A stretch of DNA of 64,000 nt from an uncultured Bacilli bacterium (GCA_944332505.1 CALVKC010000004.1:25101-89100); one strand, 5' to 3'; shown: positions 16,079 through 24,204, counted from the stretch's first letter. Numbers and translations: made by a program. Notes: generated by a model not told the origin, from the sequence alone.

Positions 16079-16939
16079 TTATATACAAATCTTTTTCTTT
16101 ATTTTATTTACGTATCTTCTTATTTTTAATTTAGTGTTAAAGTAAAGAATTTTAGATTTGTAAGTTATAATATTTTCATGTTTAAAAAAATATTTTTTAT
16201 TACCTAAATGTAATATTAATTCTTTACCTAAAGAATAACTTTTTATAACATCGTCTATTTTAACATATTCATTCAAAGTGTGCTGTTTATAATATCCAGA
16301 ACCTATGTTCATACATGGAACATTTATTTTTCGACGCAAATACATAACATCTGTTGATGTTTCAGCTTTAAACCTTGTCAATCCATTTTTTTCACATATT
16401 GGGAAAACAGTATTAAAAAATGATTTGTTCATTAATTTTATGTATTTACATGTTAATGCGGCTCGATTAAATTCTGGTGAATCAAAACCTATCACATATC
16501 CAACATCATTTAAAAATATTGGATTAATTAAATTCGAACCTACGTTTTTTTTATCTTTGATTTCTTCTCTTACAAAGAAAATGATTTTCAATTTATCTAT
16601 TTCATCTAATAGCTTTAATGCAATTGCAATACCGCATTTATCATCTCCACCAACACCGTATTTAGATGTAATTATATTATGATTTATGTCTAAAGGCAAT
16701 AAGTCACTATTATTAATAAAAACCTCGTTTTCCTTATGTACTGTATCTAAATGGGCAACAACACATGGATATGCTTCATTATTACATAAAACGCCTTTTG
16801 TTATAATTAAATTACCAAAGTCATCTTCTTCATATTTAACATTTTTATCAACCACATAATCTATTATATGTTTTTTAATAAAAAACTCATGATGACTATA
16901 GGTTGGTATCTGTAAAATATTTATTAATAATTTCTTCAT
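16079..16939 (-). CDS. M20-family metallopeptidase-like protein (286 aa)
   Basis: Metal-binding motifs occur in the family order: HLDTVH (first His-Asp), GVGGDDKCGIA (bridging Asp), REEIKDKKNVGS (Glu-Glu), GFDSPEF (Asp), and a late His in KQHTLNEYV. This matches peptidase T/M20-type di-zinc aminopeptidases, but it is shorter than the about 400 aa typical of PepT, so the lid/dimerisation domain may be reduced. A peptide-degrading role in a phage is unusual. Third gene of the unit starting at 17585. Confidence 0.8.
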   Translation of the reverse strand: MKKLLINILQIPTYSHHEFFIKKHIIDYVVDKNVKYEEDDFGNLIITKGVLCNNEAYPCVVAHLDTVHKENEVFINNSDLLPLDINHNIITSKYGVGGDDKCGIAIALKLLDEIDKLKIIFFVREEIKDKKNVGSNLINPIFLNDVGYVIGFDSPEFNRAALTCKYIKLMNKSFFNTVFPICEKNGLTRFKAETSTDVMYLRRKINVPCMNIGSGYYKQHTLNEYVKIDDVIKSYSLGKELILHLGNKKYFFKHENIITYKSKILYFNTKLKIRRYVNKIKKKICI

Positions 16940-16984
16940 AAAATAAATTTTATAATAGTGTTTTATGTTTAATTCGATAACTAA

Positions 16985-17239
16985 TTATGCTTCTTTATTT
17001 TTTTCAAGATATTCAATAAATTCAGTTATATCATTTTTTAATACCTCCAACTTATTGATAAAATCATCAATATTTTCATCATCAGTAGGGTGTAATCTAA
17101 TTGTGCTATAACAATCACTTACAGAAAGAAAAGTATTTCTTATTTTTTCTCCTTTCCAAGTAGTAAGCCCATCAAAGGCTACAACATTACCTGTTGATGG
17201 ACTATCACTTTTATTTAACCATGTTCTTTTATTATACAT
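16985..17239 (-). CDS. Conserved Bacteroidota-phage protein (84 aa)
   Basis: Begins MYNKRTWLNKSDSPSTGNVV and ends in a charged helix (DFINKLEVLKNDITEFIEYL). I recognise this opening as common in phages of gut Bacteroidota, where it has no assigned role. Middle gene of the peptidase unit. Confidence 0.65.
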   Translation of the reverse strand: MYNKRTWLNKSDSPSTGNVVAFDGLTTWKGEKIRNTFLSVSDCYSTIRLHPTDDENIDDFINKLEVLKNDITEFIEYLEKNKEA

Positions 17240-17267
17240 ATATTACGTTTTTATGAAAATGTAATAA

Positions 17268-17285
17268 GGTACTTAATTAAGTACC
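17268..17285. repeat. GTACTT palindrome, copy 3
   Basis: GGTACTTAATTAAGTACC, an 18-bp perfect palindrome, overlaps the region just after the stop of the gene at 17286-17585. Confidence 0.6.
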
Positions 17286-17585
17286 TTATTTATATTTGAT
17301 TGATTTTTTTACTTTTATTGCGCCACACGCTATTGCTTCTCTAACATCATCTTCACCTCTAAGATATATATAGGTTGTAAAATCACGCAACCAAATATAT
17401 AAATGCTTTTTTGTAGTTTTAGAATAATTCCAATCTTTGCATAAGACTATTTGTCCGTCTTTATCCTTTTTAGCTATAATTGTATCATAGCTTTGAAAAT
17501 AGATATTTCCATTTAATTTAATAACAAACTGATTTACTGCATGATTGTTATTATCATTAACTAAATTTTCAATTTGTAGTTTCAT
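17286..17585 (-). CDS. Hypothetical protein (99 aa)
   Basis: Begins MKLQIENLVNDNNNHAVNQF; basic, with beta-like repeats. No family recognised. First gene of the unit that leads into the 84-aa protein and the M20 peptidase; -7 box CAAAGGTA at about 17630-17637 (plus strand). Confidence 0.65.
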   Translation of the reverse strand: MKLQIENLVNDNNNHAVNQFVIKLNGNIYFQSYDTIIAKKDKDGQIVLCKDWNYSKTTKKHLYIWLRDFTTYIYLRGEDDVREAIACGAIKVKKSIKYK

Positions 17586-17680
17586 AACTTTGCCTTTTGG
17601 TTTATTTATTAATTGTTATGTTTTCAACACAAAGGTAAGAAAAAAATCTCACATTTGCAAATTATTTATGTAAACTAATG

Positions 17681-18145
17681 TTAATCTACAATACCATCGC
17701 CATAGAATAAATTGAATGAACGACTTTCACTAATAATTAGTCGCCATATTCTAAAGATTTTATCTAAATCATGGGATTTAAGTTTAAAATAATGTCCGTT
17801 ACAATAACGTAACCTATTATTCATTTTTTCAACCGTTTCAAATATCTCGTCTAAAGTGCCATCAATATCTATCGACTTTTCTTTTTCATATACAACCTCA
17901 ATTACAGATACTTTTAATAACTCTTTTGAACGCAAATTTTTAACAGCTTCAATGAAACTATCTATTTGTTCACAAGCGGCTTCTATTGCATATTCTTTTT
18001 TAGAATATACGCTAAACGCATTTGCTTTATCATATACTAAATCTTTTGTTATATAACCGACAAAAGTGTTATTGCTGAATATCGGCATACGATTAATATG
18101 ATAAAATGCCATTAAGTATTTCACTTCGTCAATTGTTCTTTTCAT
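17681..18145 (-). CDS. Hypothetical protein (154 aa)
   Basis: The true start is MKRTIDEVKYLMAFYHINRM at 18145. A longer reading frame extends to 18232, but its extra codons are the promoter itself (TATCTTTGTAATGTAAAAC). The protein is alpha/beta and acidic; no family recognised. Confidence 0.7.
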   Translation of the reverse strand: MKRTIDEVKYLMAFYHINRMPIFSNNTFVGYITKDLVYDKANAFSVYSKKEYAIEAACEQIDSFIEAVKNLRSKELLKVSVIEVVYEKEKSIDIDGTLDEIFETVEKMNNRLRYCNGHYFKLKSHDLDKIFRIWRLIISESRSFNLFYGDGIVD

Positions 18146-18258
18146 ATCTATTATGTTTTTAAGTTTTACATTACAAAGATAATCTATTAATTTCATAAAA
18201 ACAAGTAAATTAACATTTTTAACAAAGTACATATCTAAACGTTAAAAATGTTAATTCA

Positions 18259-18352
18259 TTTGGACAATACCCCAAATTGTTGTATATTTGTGGTATGAAA
18301 TTATAGGCAATAAAAAAAGCTGAATATCCAAATAAGGAGTTCAGCTTTTTTT
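18259..18352 (+). ncRNA. Putative B-type mini-transcript 10
   Basis: TTTGG 18259, TATATTTG 18283-18290, leader GTGGTATGAAATTATAGGCA, hairpin AAGCTGAATATCC/GGAGTTCAGCTT then a long T-run. Confidence 0.5.
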
Positions 18353-18368
18353 ATTTTTTACAAACTAT

Positions 18369-18650
18369 TTACTCTAAAATGTTTTTATATAACATTTCTA
18401 CAATATACTCATGATATTCATGTGTGTTAATATATGAACATCTTATAATCTCGCCATTTGAACTAACTCGTTTTATTTTAACATATTCTCGTTCACAATT
18501 CTCAAATATAGGGTCTTTTGAAAGGCATGCTTTAAAACAAAAATCGGCAAATTTGTCGTAAGCTGCTTCTTTTGTTAAACAAGGAACTACTTCTGTAGTA
18601 ACACAATTTTCTGTAATTTCAAGAGTTGTAATTAAAAAAATTCTTGCCAT
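18369..18650 (-). CDS. Hypothetical protein (93 aa)
   Basis: Begins MARIFLITTLEITENCVTTE; contains several Cys without a clear zinc pattern. No family recognised. Monocistronic, between two B-type units. Confidence 0.65.
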   Translation of the reverse strand: MARIFLITTLEITENCVTTEVVPCLTKEAAYDKFADFCFKACLSKDPIFENCEREYVKIKRVSSNGEIIRCSYINTHEYHEYIVEMLYKNILE

Positions 18651-18753
18651 ATCTATTTGTTTTTAAGTTTATATACCTTTTTATTTTTACGCTACAAAGA
18701 TAGCGAATAGTATTCAAACCAGCAAATAATTTAACACATTTTTTTATAGTAAG

Positions 18754-19017
18754 CTATTTGCAGATTTCAAGCATGATGTCTTTACTATTATTTTCGTATA
18801 TATCATAATGCCCATTAATATAAAATGAAAAATAATCTTCCACACCACATTCTATTTCTACCAATGCTATTATTGGTAGCGCACTACCTTTTCTATCAAA
18901 GCATAATATTCTTACATTTCTGCCATCACGTGTAACTATTCTACCATCTATTTCGCCATTTATAATCTTCTTGGCTAAATCTACCTTAAAAGGCACTTTT
19001 ACTAATTTCTTTTCCAT
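18754..19017 (-). CDS. Conserved small protein, DGRNVRI motif (87 aa)
   Basis: The core GRIVTRDGRNVRILCFDRKG and the GHYD motif near the C-terminus form a pattern I recognise from many Bacteroidota phage and mobile-element proteins of about 80 aa. It looks like a small beta-barrel. Biochemical role unknown. Confidence 0.7.
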   Translation of the reverse strand: MEKKLVKVPFKVDLAKKIINGEIDGRIVTRDGRNVRILCFDRKGSALPIIALVEIECGVEDYFSFYINGHYDIYENNSKDIMLEICK

Positions 19018-19127
19018 ATCTTTCTATTTTTATTTTTCTGATACAAAGAAAATGCTTTTTATTCAATCCCGCAAGATAATTAACATTTTTAACATTTAGA
19101 AATTTTTGTGTTAAAAGTGTTAATTTA

Positions 19128-19220
19128 TTTGGCGAGAACTGGAAATTGTCGTATATTTGTGGTGTTGAAAAAAGTATAAATACAAAAAAAGCTGAACACT
19201 ATTTCTAATGTTCAGCTTTC
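19128..19220 (+). ncRNA. Putative B-type mini-transcript 11
   Basis: TTTGG 19128, TATATTTG 19152-19159, leader GTGGTGTTGAAAAAAGTATA, hairpin AAAGCTGAACA/TGTTCAGCTTT. Confidence 0.5.
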
Positions 19221-19235
19221 AATTAAGAACAAGTT

Positions 19236-19610
19236 TTATTTAAAGTTTTTACTAATTTCTTGAATGATTTCAGCCACTTTGTGGAAATTCTGTGTTTCGT
19301 AATTTTCTCTTATTTGTTCAAGCACATCACTTGTAAACAACTCTCCAAATCTTTCAACTTTTTTTCTGTTGTTTCGGCTCATTTCAAAAGCTCTAACCTT
19401 AAATCCGTTTTCTAAGGTTGAGGCTGATAACATTGTGCAAGAAACGATTCCACAAGTCCTTTTAATTGGCTTAATATACACATACATTCCACCTTTTTCA
19501 CTATCACCATTGAAATAGTTTATCTGTGGTTTCTGATAAGATACCGATACTTTAAGCTCGTTATACTCTTTACCAATAATTTGTTTTAAGCTAATGTAAT
19601 TTTCAGTCAT
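19236..19610 (-). CDS. Hypothetical protein (124 aa)
   Basis: Begins MTENYISLKQIIGKEYNELK. The middle (GMYVYIKPIKRTCGIVSCTM) is beta-rich and the end helical. No family recognised. Monocistronic with an A-type promoter just upstream. Confidence 0.65.
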   Translation of the reverse strand: MTENYISLKQIIGKEYNELKVSVSYQKPQINYFNGDSEKGGMYVYIKPIKRTCGIVSCTMLSASTLENGFKVRAFEMSRNNRKKVERFGELFTSDVLEQIRENYETQNFHKVAEIIQEISKNFK

Positions 19611-19674
19611 ATCTATATGTTTTTAAGTTTTACGTTACAAAGGTAAGAATTAATTTTGAATTATGCAAATTATT

Positions 19675-19875
19675 TCATGATTTTTTTTCTTTTATTTTTT
19701 GATATATTTTATTGCCATAATGCAGCACTATCAAAGCAACAAGCAGCCATGAAAATATACTGCAAAATAATGCAATAAACACATCACAAAGATTTAACTT
19801 TTTGCTAATATCAAAAAAGTAAATCAAATATAGTAAAAATGCGATAAATGCTCCAATTAAATACATAGATAACAT
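19675..19875 (-). CDS. Small membrane protein, paralogue 1 (66 aa)
   Basis: Two transmembrane segments (about residues 5-22 and 32-52) and a basic tail (GNKIYQKIKEKKS). The motif ISKKLNLCDVFIALF...SWLLV aligns with FSKKLNIRDYFITFV...SWVLV in the protein at 21357-21539, so the two are paralogues. It starts 2 nt after the preceding gene. Confidence 0.7.
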   Translation of the reverse strand: MLSMYLIGAFIAFLLYLIYFFDISKKLNLCDVFIALFCSIFSWLLVALIVLHYGNKIYQKIKEKKS

Positions 19876-19876
19876 A

Positions 19877-20062
19877 TTATTTCATATAACCATTTTGAAT
19901 TAATACCTTTTTAGCTTCTTCTTCCCATAATGAGCCAACATTAATATAATTGTATGTCAGTTCATATAGATGTTGTTGCTGCGCTTTAGATAAGCAGCCA
20001 TTAACACTATTCATGTTCAAATAAACATCTATTTGGTCTATTATACTTTCTCTCTTTGTCAT
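19877..20062 (-). CDS. Hypothetical protein (61 aa)
   Basis: MTKRESIIDQIDVYLNMNSV is the chosen start at 20062. The frame extends to 20101, but that part is the promoter (TACCTTTGCAGTAC). Helical; co-transcribed with the following membrane protein. No family recognised. Confidence 0.6.
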   Translation of the reverse strand: MTKRESIIDQIDVYLNMNSVNGCLSKAQQQHLYELTYNYINVGSLWEEEAKKVLIQNGYMK

Positions 20063-20171
20063 ATCTTTTGTTTTTATTATTGTACTGCAAAGGTAATACA
20101 TTTATTTGATATATGCAAGTAAAATTTATTATTTAACATACATAAATTATAATGTTAAAAGTGTTAATTTA

Positions 20172-20280
20172 TTTGGTGGAAACTGGAAATTGTCGTATAT
20201 TTGTGTCAGTGAAAGAAGTACTTAATCAAGTACCTATATGTATAGGCAAAAAAAAGAGTAGGTTTTTGCCTACTCTTTAA
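20172..20280 (+). ncRNA. Putative B-type mini-transcript 12 (with palindrome)
   Basis: TTTGG 20172 and TATATTTG 20196-20203, leader GTGTCAGTGAAAGAA. A GTACTT palindrome (20218-20233) and the hairpin AAGAGTAGG/CCTACTCTT follow. It is the longest member and the only one combining both repeat families. Confidence 0.45.
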
Positions 20281-20534
20281 TTATATTCTTCAATGTCTAA
20301 TGGTATTAGTGGTTTCTGATATATTTCATCACTAAAATTATCCATTTCAATTTCTTGCTCAAATACAACACAATCTCCGTAAGAATCTTCACACTCAATT
20401 CGCATGGTTAGATAACGAGAACAAATATTTATCTCAAATGTTTTCAAACTAACTTTAGCCGAATTTTCTTTTGCGTGCTTGAGGAAATTTTTCTTTATTT
20501 CCCCAAGCTGTTTGATAAAGTCATTCTTTGCCAT
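20277..20534 (-). CDS. Hypothetical protein (85 aa)
   Basis: Begins MAKNDFIKQLGEIKKNFLKH, with a helical N-terminus then a beta-rich acidic half (MRIECEDSYGDCVVFEQEIE). Second gene of a pair, 1 nt after the 70-aa gene. No family recognised. Confidence 0.65.
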   Translation of the reverse strand: MAKNDFIKQLGEIKKNFLKHAKENSAKVSLKTFEINICSRYLTMRIECEDSYGDCVVFEQEIEMDNFSDEIYQKPLIPLDIEEYN

Positions 20535-20535
20535 A

Positions 20536-20748
20536 TTATAAGATAACTCTCATTATATCCATTGCTTGTATCTGTGGATTTTCGCCAACAAGTTCTATTA
20601 GAAAATCTTTTTGGTCTTGTGGTTTCATCATATTATATTGCTCTTTACATTGAGCATGATGTCCATTAATAAAACTTTCGATAATCACATTAAAAAAGTT
20701 ATCTGTTTCATACACTTTGTTCAATGTTTTCAATGATTTACGTGCCAT
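20536..20748 (-). CDS. Hypothetical protein (70 aa)
   Basis: Begins MARKSLKTLNKVYETDNFFN; helical, with HHAQCKEQYNMMKPQDQKDF in the middle. First gene of a two-gene unit. No family recognised. Confidence 0.65.
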   Translation of the reverse strand: MARKSLKTLNKVYETDNFFNVIIESFINGHHAQCKEQYNMMKPQDQKDFLIELVGENPQIQAMDIMRVIL

Positions 20749-20854
20749 ATCAATTATAGTTTAAGTTGTTGGTTATTTTTTACATTACAAAGATAATATA
20801 TCTATCAATATTATGCAAGTAAATTAACATTTTTAACACATTAAACTGTAAATA

Positions 20855-20948
20855 AAAAAATGATGCTATTTTCACAAATAACATCATTGACTAAATGACA
20901 AAAAGAATAAAAAATATATGACTATATTGTACTACAAAGATAATATTT
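20855..20948 (-). ncRNA. Short minus-strand RNA with GUGA hairpin, copy 2
   Basis: A TATCTTTG box on the minus strand (near 20940) is followed about 60 nt later by ATGATGTTATTT-GTGA-AAATAGCATCAT and a T-run. The stem sequence differs from copy 1 (ATGATG/CATCAT instead of ATGGCA/TGCTAT) yet still pairs. Confidence 0.45.
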
Positions 20949-21018
20949 ATATTTCACATATACAAGTAAAATTATTATTTTAACACAATTAATTTTTCAT
21001 GTTAAAAATGTTAATTCA

Positions 21019-21109
21019 TTTGGATAATACTCCAAATTGTTGTATATTTGTGGTGTGAAATTATAGGCAATAAAAAAGGTGCCAATTACATATTATTGAC
21101 ACCTTTTCT
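21019..21109 (+). ncRNA. Putative B-type mini-transcript 13
   Basis: TTTGG 21019, TATATTTG 21043-21050, leader GTGGTGTGAAATTATAGGCA, hairpin AAGGTG.CCAAT/ATTGACACCTT then T-run. Confidence 0.5.
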
Positions 21110-21118
21110 TATTTAGCT

Positions 21119-21367
21119 TTAAGCGTGTTTTTTATGTTCGGCTTTTGTCCTATCTTTAATACGTCTTAATTCTTTTTGGAGCATATAAACTTCACTTTTA
21201 CCAATAAACAATTGGAGCGATAACGAATTGCGCAAATCTCTCTCTGTTTCATCGTTAGAACACATGGATAATTGCTCACGCAATCTTTTATTTTTCTTTT
21301 CGAGTTGTTCCAATCTAAGGAGTAAACCAGTGCGTTCAGTTGCTAATTTTTTAACTTTAGTATTCAT
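21119..21367 (-). CDS. Small coiled-coil protein (82 aa)
   Basis: Heptad-like leucines and charged residues run through most of the protein (RLEQLEKKNKRLREQLSM, then LQKELRRIKDRTKAEHKK). A coiled coil is likely, possibly interacting with the membrane protein encoded just upstream, whose 3' end overlaps its start by 11 nt. Confidence 0.7.
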   Translation of the reverse strand: MNTKVKKLATERTGLLLRLEQLEKKNKRLREQLSMCSNDETERDLRNSLSLQLFIGKSEVYMLQKELRRIKDRTKAEHKKHA

Positions 21368-21539
21368 GTTTATTATTTTTAATGATTAAATAAAATCCGA
21401 GTACAGGAATAACTAATACCCATGATAATAGTGATAATACAAATGTAATAAAATAATCACGGATATTTAACTTTTTGCTAAACTGCTTAAATATTAAAAG
21501 CAAAAATACAAATACTATAATACAACCAAATAGATACAT
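21357..21539 (-). CDS. Small membrane protein, paralogue 2 (60 aa)
   Basis: Two transmembrane segments and a basic tail (YLIIKNNKHEY); paralogous to the protein at 19675-19875 (shared SKKLN and SW(L/V)LV positions). Its 3' end overlaps the coiled-coil gene by 11 nt, which suggests coupling. Confidence 0.65.
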   Translation of the reverse strand: MYLFGCIIVFVFLLLIFKQFSKKLNIRDYFITFVLSLLSWVLVIPVLGFYLIIKNNKHEY

Positions 21540-21545
21540 CGTTTA

Positions 21546-21716
21546 TTATTGATTTAATTTGTTGATAAAATCTTTTCCAAATTGTGTTTTAGTGGCTAAT
21601 AGATAAATCATGTAGCCGTATAAAATAGCAAAAATGTTCGGCATAAAATTGCCACTTTCATTTAAAATCATTACAAGCGGCAAACAAAATATACTTACTA
21701 ATATAATTCTTTTCAT
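21546..21716 (-). CDS. Small membrane protein (56 aa)
   Basis: The start is taken as MKRIILVSIFCLPLVMIL at 21716. An upstream TTG at 21746 lies in the -7 box and is rejected. Two hydrophobic segments. First gene of a three-gene unit with the next membrane protein and the coiled-coil protein. Confidence 0.6.
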   Translation of the reverse strand: MKRIILVSIFCLPLVMILNESGNFMPNIFAILYGYMIYLLATKTQFGKDFINKLNQ

Positions 21717-21810
21717 GTTAATTGAGTTTTTATGTTTATGATGCAAAAATAATAATTAAAAATTTAATATCCAAACAAATTAACATTTTTAACATATAAA
21801 CATATATCTA

Positions 21811-21940
21811 AAAAAAATGACACTATTTTCGCAAACAATGCCATTTATAGCTGTAAAAGCAAGCCAATTAGACTTACTAAAAGCTCAATTGATTTAATAT
21901 TTAAAAACCTTATGATGTTTGTTTCAACATTACAAAGGTA
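21811..21940 (-). ncRNA. Short minus-strand RNA with GUGA-type hairpin, copy 3
   Basis: A TACCTTTG box near 21932 is followed by about 85 nt without a good ORF, then ATGGCATTGTTT-GCGA-AAATAGTGTCAT and T8. The loop is GCGA, still a GNRA tetraloop. It lies in the 428-nt gene-free gap 21717-22144. Confidence 0.45.
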
Positions 21941-22016
21941 CACAATTTTTATTTAATATGCAAATCAAATCACTACTTTAACATTGTTAATTTTTAATGT
22001 TAAAAGTGTTAATCCA

Positions 22017-22122
22017 TTTGGACAATTTCCCAGATTGTTGTATATTTGTGGTGTGAAAATAGTGTGACTTTATTAATACTATCTAATAAAAAATGGTACT
22101 ACCTTTTAATGATAGTACCATA
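22017..22122 (+). ncRNA. Putative B-type mini-transcript 14
   Basis: TTTGG 22017, TATATTTG 22041-22048, leader GTGGTGTGAAAATAGTGTGA, hairpin TGGTACTA/TAGTACCA (about 22093-22120). Confidence 0.5.
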
Positions 22123-22144
22123 AACAACTAAAAAATACTTATGC

Positions 22145-22537
22145 TTAAACCTCTATATCGTCTTTTCGTTCAATATTTTGGTGGCAAATATTGTGTAATT
22201 GCATGAAATCAACATCTATAAAAGATTTAACTACTTCTTCTTTTCTTGGTCGTAGTAGTTCAACATCAAAATAATCGGATGACGGGTTGTAGTAAATACG
22301 TATTCTACCTTTAAATAGAAGTCCACTAACATTAAATTGCAAACCATAGCAACCACATTTAGAGCCTATGAGCATATAATTACACGCTCCCCATGTAAAG
22401 AATTGTCGTAGCTTCTCTGTTATTTGGATTACACCATTATTAATTGTTGGTTCAATGTTACCTTTAAGGTATGATAAAATCAGGATACCCATTTCGCTTG
22501 CTTCGTTATGGTTTTTTGGTGTGCAAATTTCTTTCAT
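22145..22537 (-). CDS. Hypothetical protein (130 aa)
   Basis: Begins MKEICTPKNHNEASEMGILI. The central part is beta-rich with CGCYGLQFNVSGLLFKGRIR. No family recognised. Monocistronic. Confidence 0.65.
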   Translation of the reverse strand: MKEICTPKNHNEASEMGILILSYLKGNIEPTINNGVIQITEKLRQFFTWGACNYMLIGSKCGCYGLQFNVSGLLFKGRIRIYYNPSSDYFDVELLRPRKEEVVKSFIDVDFMQLHNICHQNIERKDDIEV

Positions 22538-22626
22538 GTTCGTTATATATTAAGTTATGTTTATTTTTCTATTACAAAGATAATGATTTTTATTTAATAG
22601 TCCAAATAAATTAACATTTTTAACAT

Positions 22627-22662
22627 AAAAAAAAATATTGACACTATTTTCACAAACGGTGT
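22627..22662 (-). terminator. GNRA-type hairpin terminator, copy 4
   Basis: On the minus strand TTGACACCGTTT-GTGA-AAATAGTGTCAA plus a long T-run. It lies about 50 nt after the stop of the gene at 22714-22986 and belongs to the GUGA-loop family, here in an ordinary terminator position. Confidence 0.55.
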
Positions 22663-22713
22663 CAATAAACAAAGACTAAGACAAGAAATCACACAACGCA
22701 AAAAAATGTTTTC

Positions 22714-22986
22714 TTAAATATAAGGTAAAGTAAAATTATCAGTTATCTTTTTTAACTCTTTAGCCAACTCATGTGAAGCAATATTCCGTCCGTCAAAAAC
22801 TCTGCTTTCATCAGCTTGCTCGTTTATAATTTCTCTAATTAGACGAAATAGTTTTTGTTGTAAAGTCGGATGAAAATATCTAATTGATTGAGCAAAGGCT
22901 TTGGCATCAAAACTCATGTTATTAAGCATTGATTCAAATTCCATTGCTTTCTTATACTCTTTTGTTTCAGTTAAAATTTGTTCCAT
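22714..22986 (-). CDS. Hypothetical helical protein (90 aa)
   Basis: Begins MEQILTETKEYKKAMEFESM and is entirely helical (FHPTLQQKLFRLIREIINEQ). No family recognised. Monocistronic, promoter just upstream. Confidence 0.65.
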   Translation of the reverse strand: MEQILTETKEYKKAMEFESMLNNMSFDAKAFAQSIRYFHPTLQQKLFRLIREIINEQADESRVFDGRNIASHELAKELKKITDNFTLPYI

Positions 22987-23070
22987 AGCGTTTTTAAGTT
23001 TATGTTACAAAGGTAATACATTTATTTTAAATATCCAAATTATTATAGTAAAAAATTGTTACAATTTTCG

Positions 23071-23175
23071 CTACAATAATATAACCGCATCACAATTATT
23101 ACATTTATATGTAGCACCATTTATTTCTATATTATGTGAACCACACACAAGGCATTCGGTCTGTTTATTCTTCAT
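23071..23175 (-). CDS. Tiny zinc-ribbon protein (34 aa)
   Basis: The ORF reads MKNKQTECLVCGSHNIEING then ATYKCNNCDAVILL, ending in TAG. It has two CxxC pairs 17 residues apart, the spacing of a zinc ribbon knuckle pair. It follows an A-type promoter with the usual leader. The layout matches the first ribbon of the larger zinc proteins in this window. Confidence 0.6.
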   Translation of the reverse strand: MKNKQTECLVCGSHNIEINGATYKCNNCDAVILL

Positions 23176-23284
23176 TTGAAATTGTATTTAAGTTTTATGT
23201 AACAAAGATAAAAGTTTTTATTCAATTATCCAAATAAATTAACACTTTTAACATATTAAGTAATATGTCTTTATCTGTTCTTTC

Positions 23285-23325
23285 ACGTCACAAATATACT
23301 ACAATATTGGCAATCGACCAAATTA
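23285..23325 (-). promoter_or_regulatory. Minus-strand B-type promoter
   Basis: TTTGG, about 20 nt, TATATTTGTGACGTGAAAG read on the minus strand, immediately after the terminator of the second tRNA-like ncRNA and upstream of the tiny zinc-ribbon gene. Confidence 0.55.
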
Positions 23326-23421
23326 TTTTAGTTAAAAAATAAAAAAGTTGAGTATGTTCACACACACTCAACTCCAAAATGATACACAGAATTTCAATTC
23401 AACAAAACAAAACAGATATTG

Positions 23422-23472
23422 TGGGAATAATAGGAATCGAACCTATAAATATATCTCGTAGATATTATTCTC
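23422..23472 (-). ncRNA. Mini tRNA-like fold, copy 2 (51 nt)
   Basis: The T-arm is identical to copy 1. The acceptor is GAGAATA/TATTCCC (one A-C mismatch at position 2). The inner hairpin is ATATCT-ACG-AGATAT, where a wobble pair of copy 1 has become a Watson-Crick pair. Confidence 0.55.
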
Positions 23473-23607
23473 GTGCGCAATGAAAAAAACTTTGAAAAAA
23501 CATATGGATTTGCGCTTTTTTATCTATATATTACTAAACTATTAAAATTGCACCATACTCTAAAAATAGCAATGTCGCCTAAAAACCTATATGGCTCGTT
23601 GGTTTTC

Positions 23608-23642
<35 letters not shown>

Positions 23643-23673
23643 TATTTTTAAATAAATGCCTAATATTATATAA

Positions 23674-23703
23674 CTAATACGGTGGGGGGTTGTTTTTTGT
23701 CAT
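23674..23703 (-). CDS. Micro-ORF MTKNNPPPY
   Basis: Nine codons ending in TAG (ATG ACA AAA AAC AAC CCC CCA CCG TAT TAG), at the same place as MTKNKPPP in copy 1. The proline codons differ at third positions between the copies (CCT CCG CCC against CCC CCA CCG), which favours coding over a fixed RNA motif. Confidence 0.35.
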   Translation of the reverse strand: MTKNNPPPY

Positions 23704-23778
23704 GTTAGTATTATGTTTATTTTTACACTACAAAGATAATAAATTATTTTGAATTATGCAAGTTTTTAACCAAAAATT

Positions 23779-23967
23779 TTAACTCAAAAGATGATATGTG
23801 GTATAGTTAAAGCGTGGATAATATATACGGCATACTGCTTTAACTACCGTACCTCTATTTATTTCGCCAACTAAATGATAGTAATAATCTTCAGTAATTT
23901 GATTAATATTAGATGCAGATGATGTATGTGTTACATCCTTATGTGATGTTATAGAGATTGTTCCCAT
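23779..23967 (-). CDS. Hypothetical protein (62 aa)
   Basis: The start is MGTISITSHKDVTHTSSASN at 23967; the upstream extension to 24009 is promoter sequence. Beta-rich, Tyr- and Thr-rich. No family recognised. Confidence 0.55.
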   Translation of the reverse strand: MGTISITSHKDVTHTSSASNINQITEDYYYHLVGEINRGTVVKAVCRIYYPRFNYTTYHLLS

Positions 23968-24037
23968 ATCATTTATTTTTATATTGCAAAGATAATGATT
24001 ATATTTCAAATAATCAAATTATATTTACTAATAAATG

Positions 24038-24118
24038 TTAATATTCAAAAATTAATGAACTAATACAAATATCAGCACGGAATGATTGAATGTTCTTGTT
24101 GTTTGAAATTTTTACCAT
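24038..24118 (-). CDS. Short ORF, probably a truncated gene (26 aa)
   Basis: MVKISNNKNIQSFRADICIS then SLIFEY. It follows a minus-strand TATTTTTG box. The IQSFRAD stretch resembles the opening of a phage family whose full members are longer (FRNDF...LEEKY type), so this may be a remnant cut short by a stop codon. Confidence 0.35.
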   Translation of the reverse strand: MVKISNNKNIQSFRADICISSLIFEY

Positions 24119-24204
24119 GTCGTTTTATTTTATGTGTTACAAAAATAGTAAATAAAATAATATAAAGCAAATTTATTTTTAGTTTTAACATATTTTTTAT
24201 CAAA

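Noticed and set aside
725..22122. The repeated TATATTTGTGGTGTGAAATT sequence as a CRISPR-like array
   Set aside because: Copies are 0.5-6 kb apart with genes between them, each has its own promoter and hairpin, and no cas genes are present.
10716..23472. tmRNA as an explanation for the mini tRNA-like RNAs
   Set aside because: The acceptor strands are only 51 nt apart instead of enclosing the whole RNA, there is no Ala G3-U70 pair, and the micro-ORF does not resemble a tag peptide.
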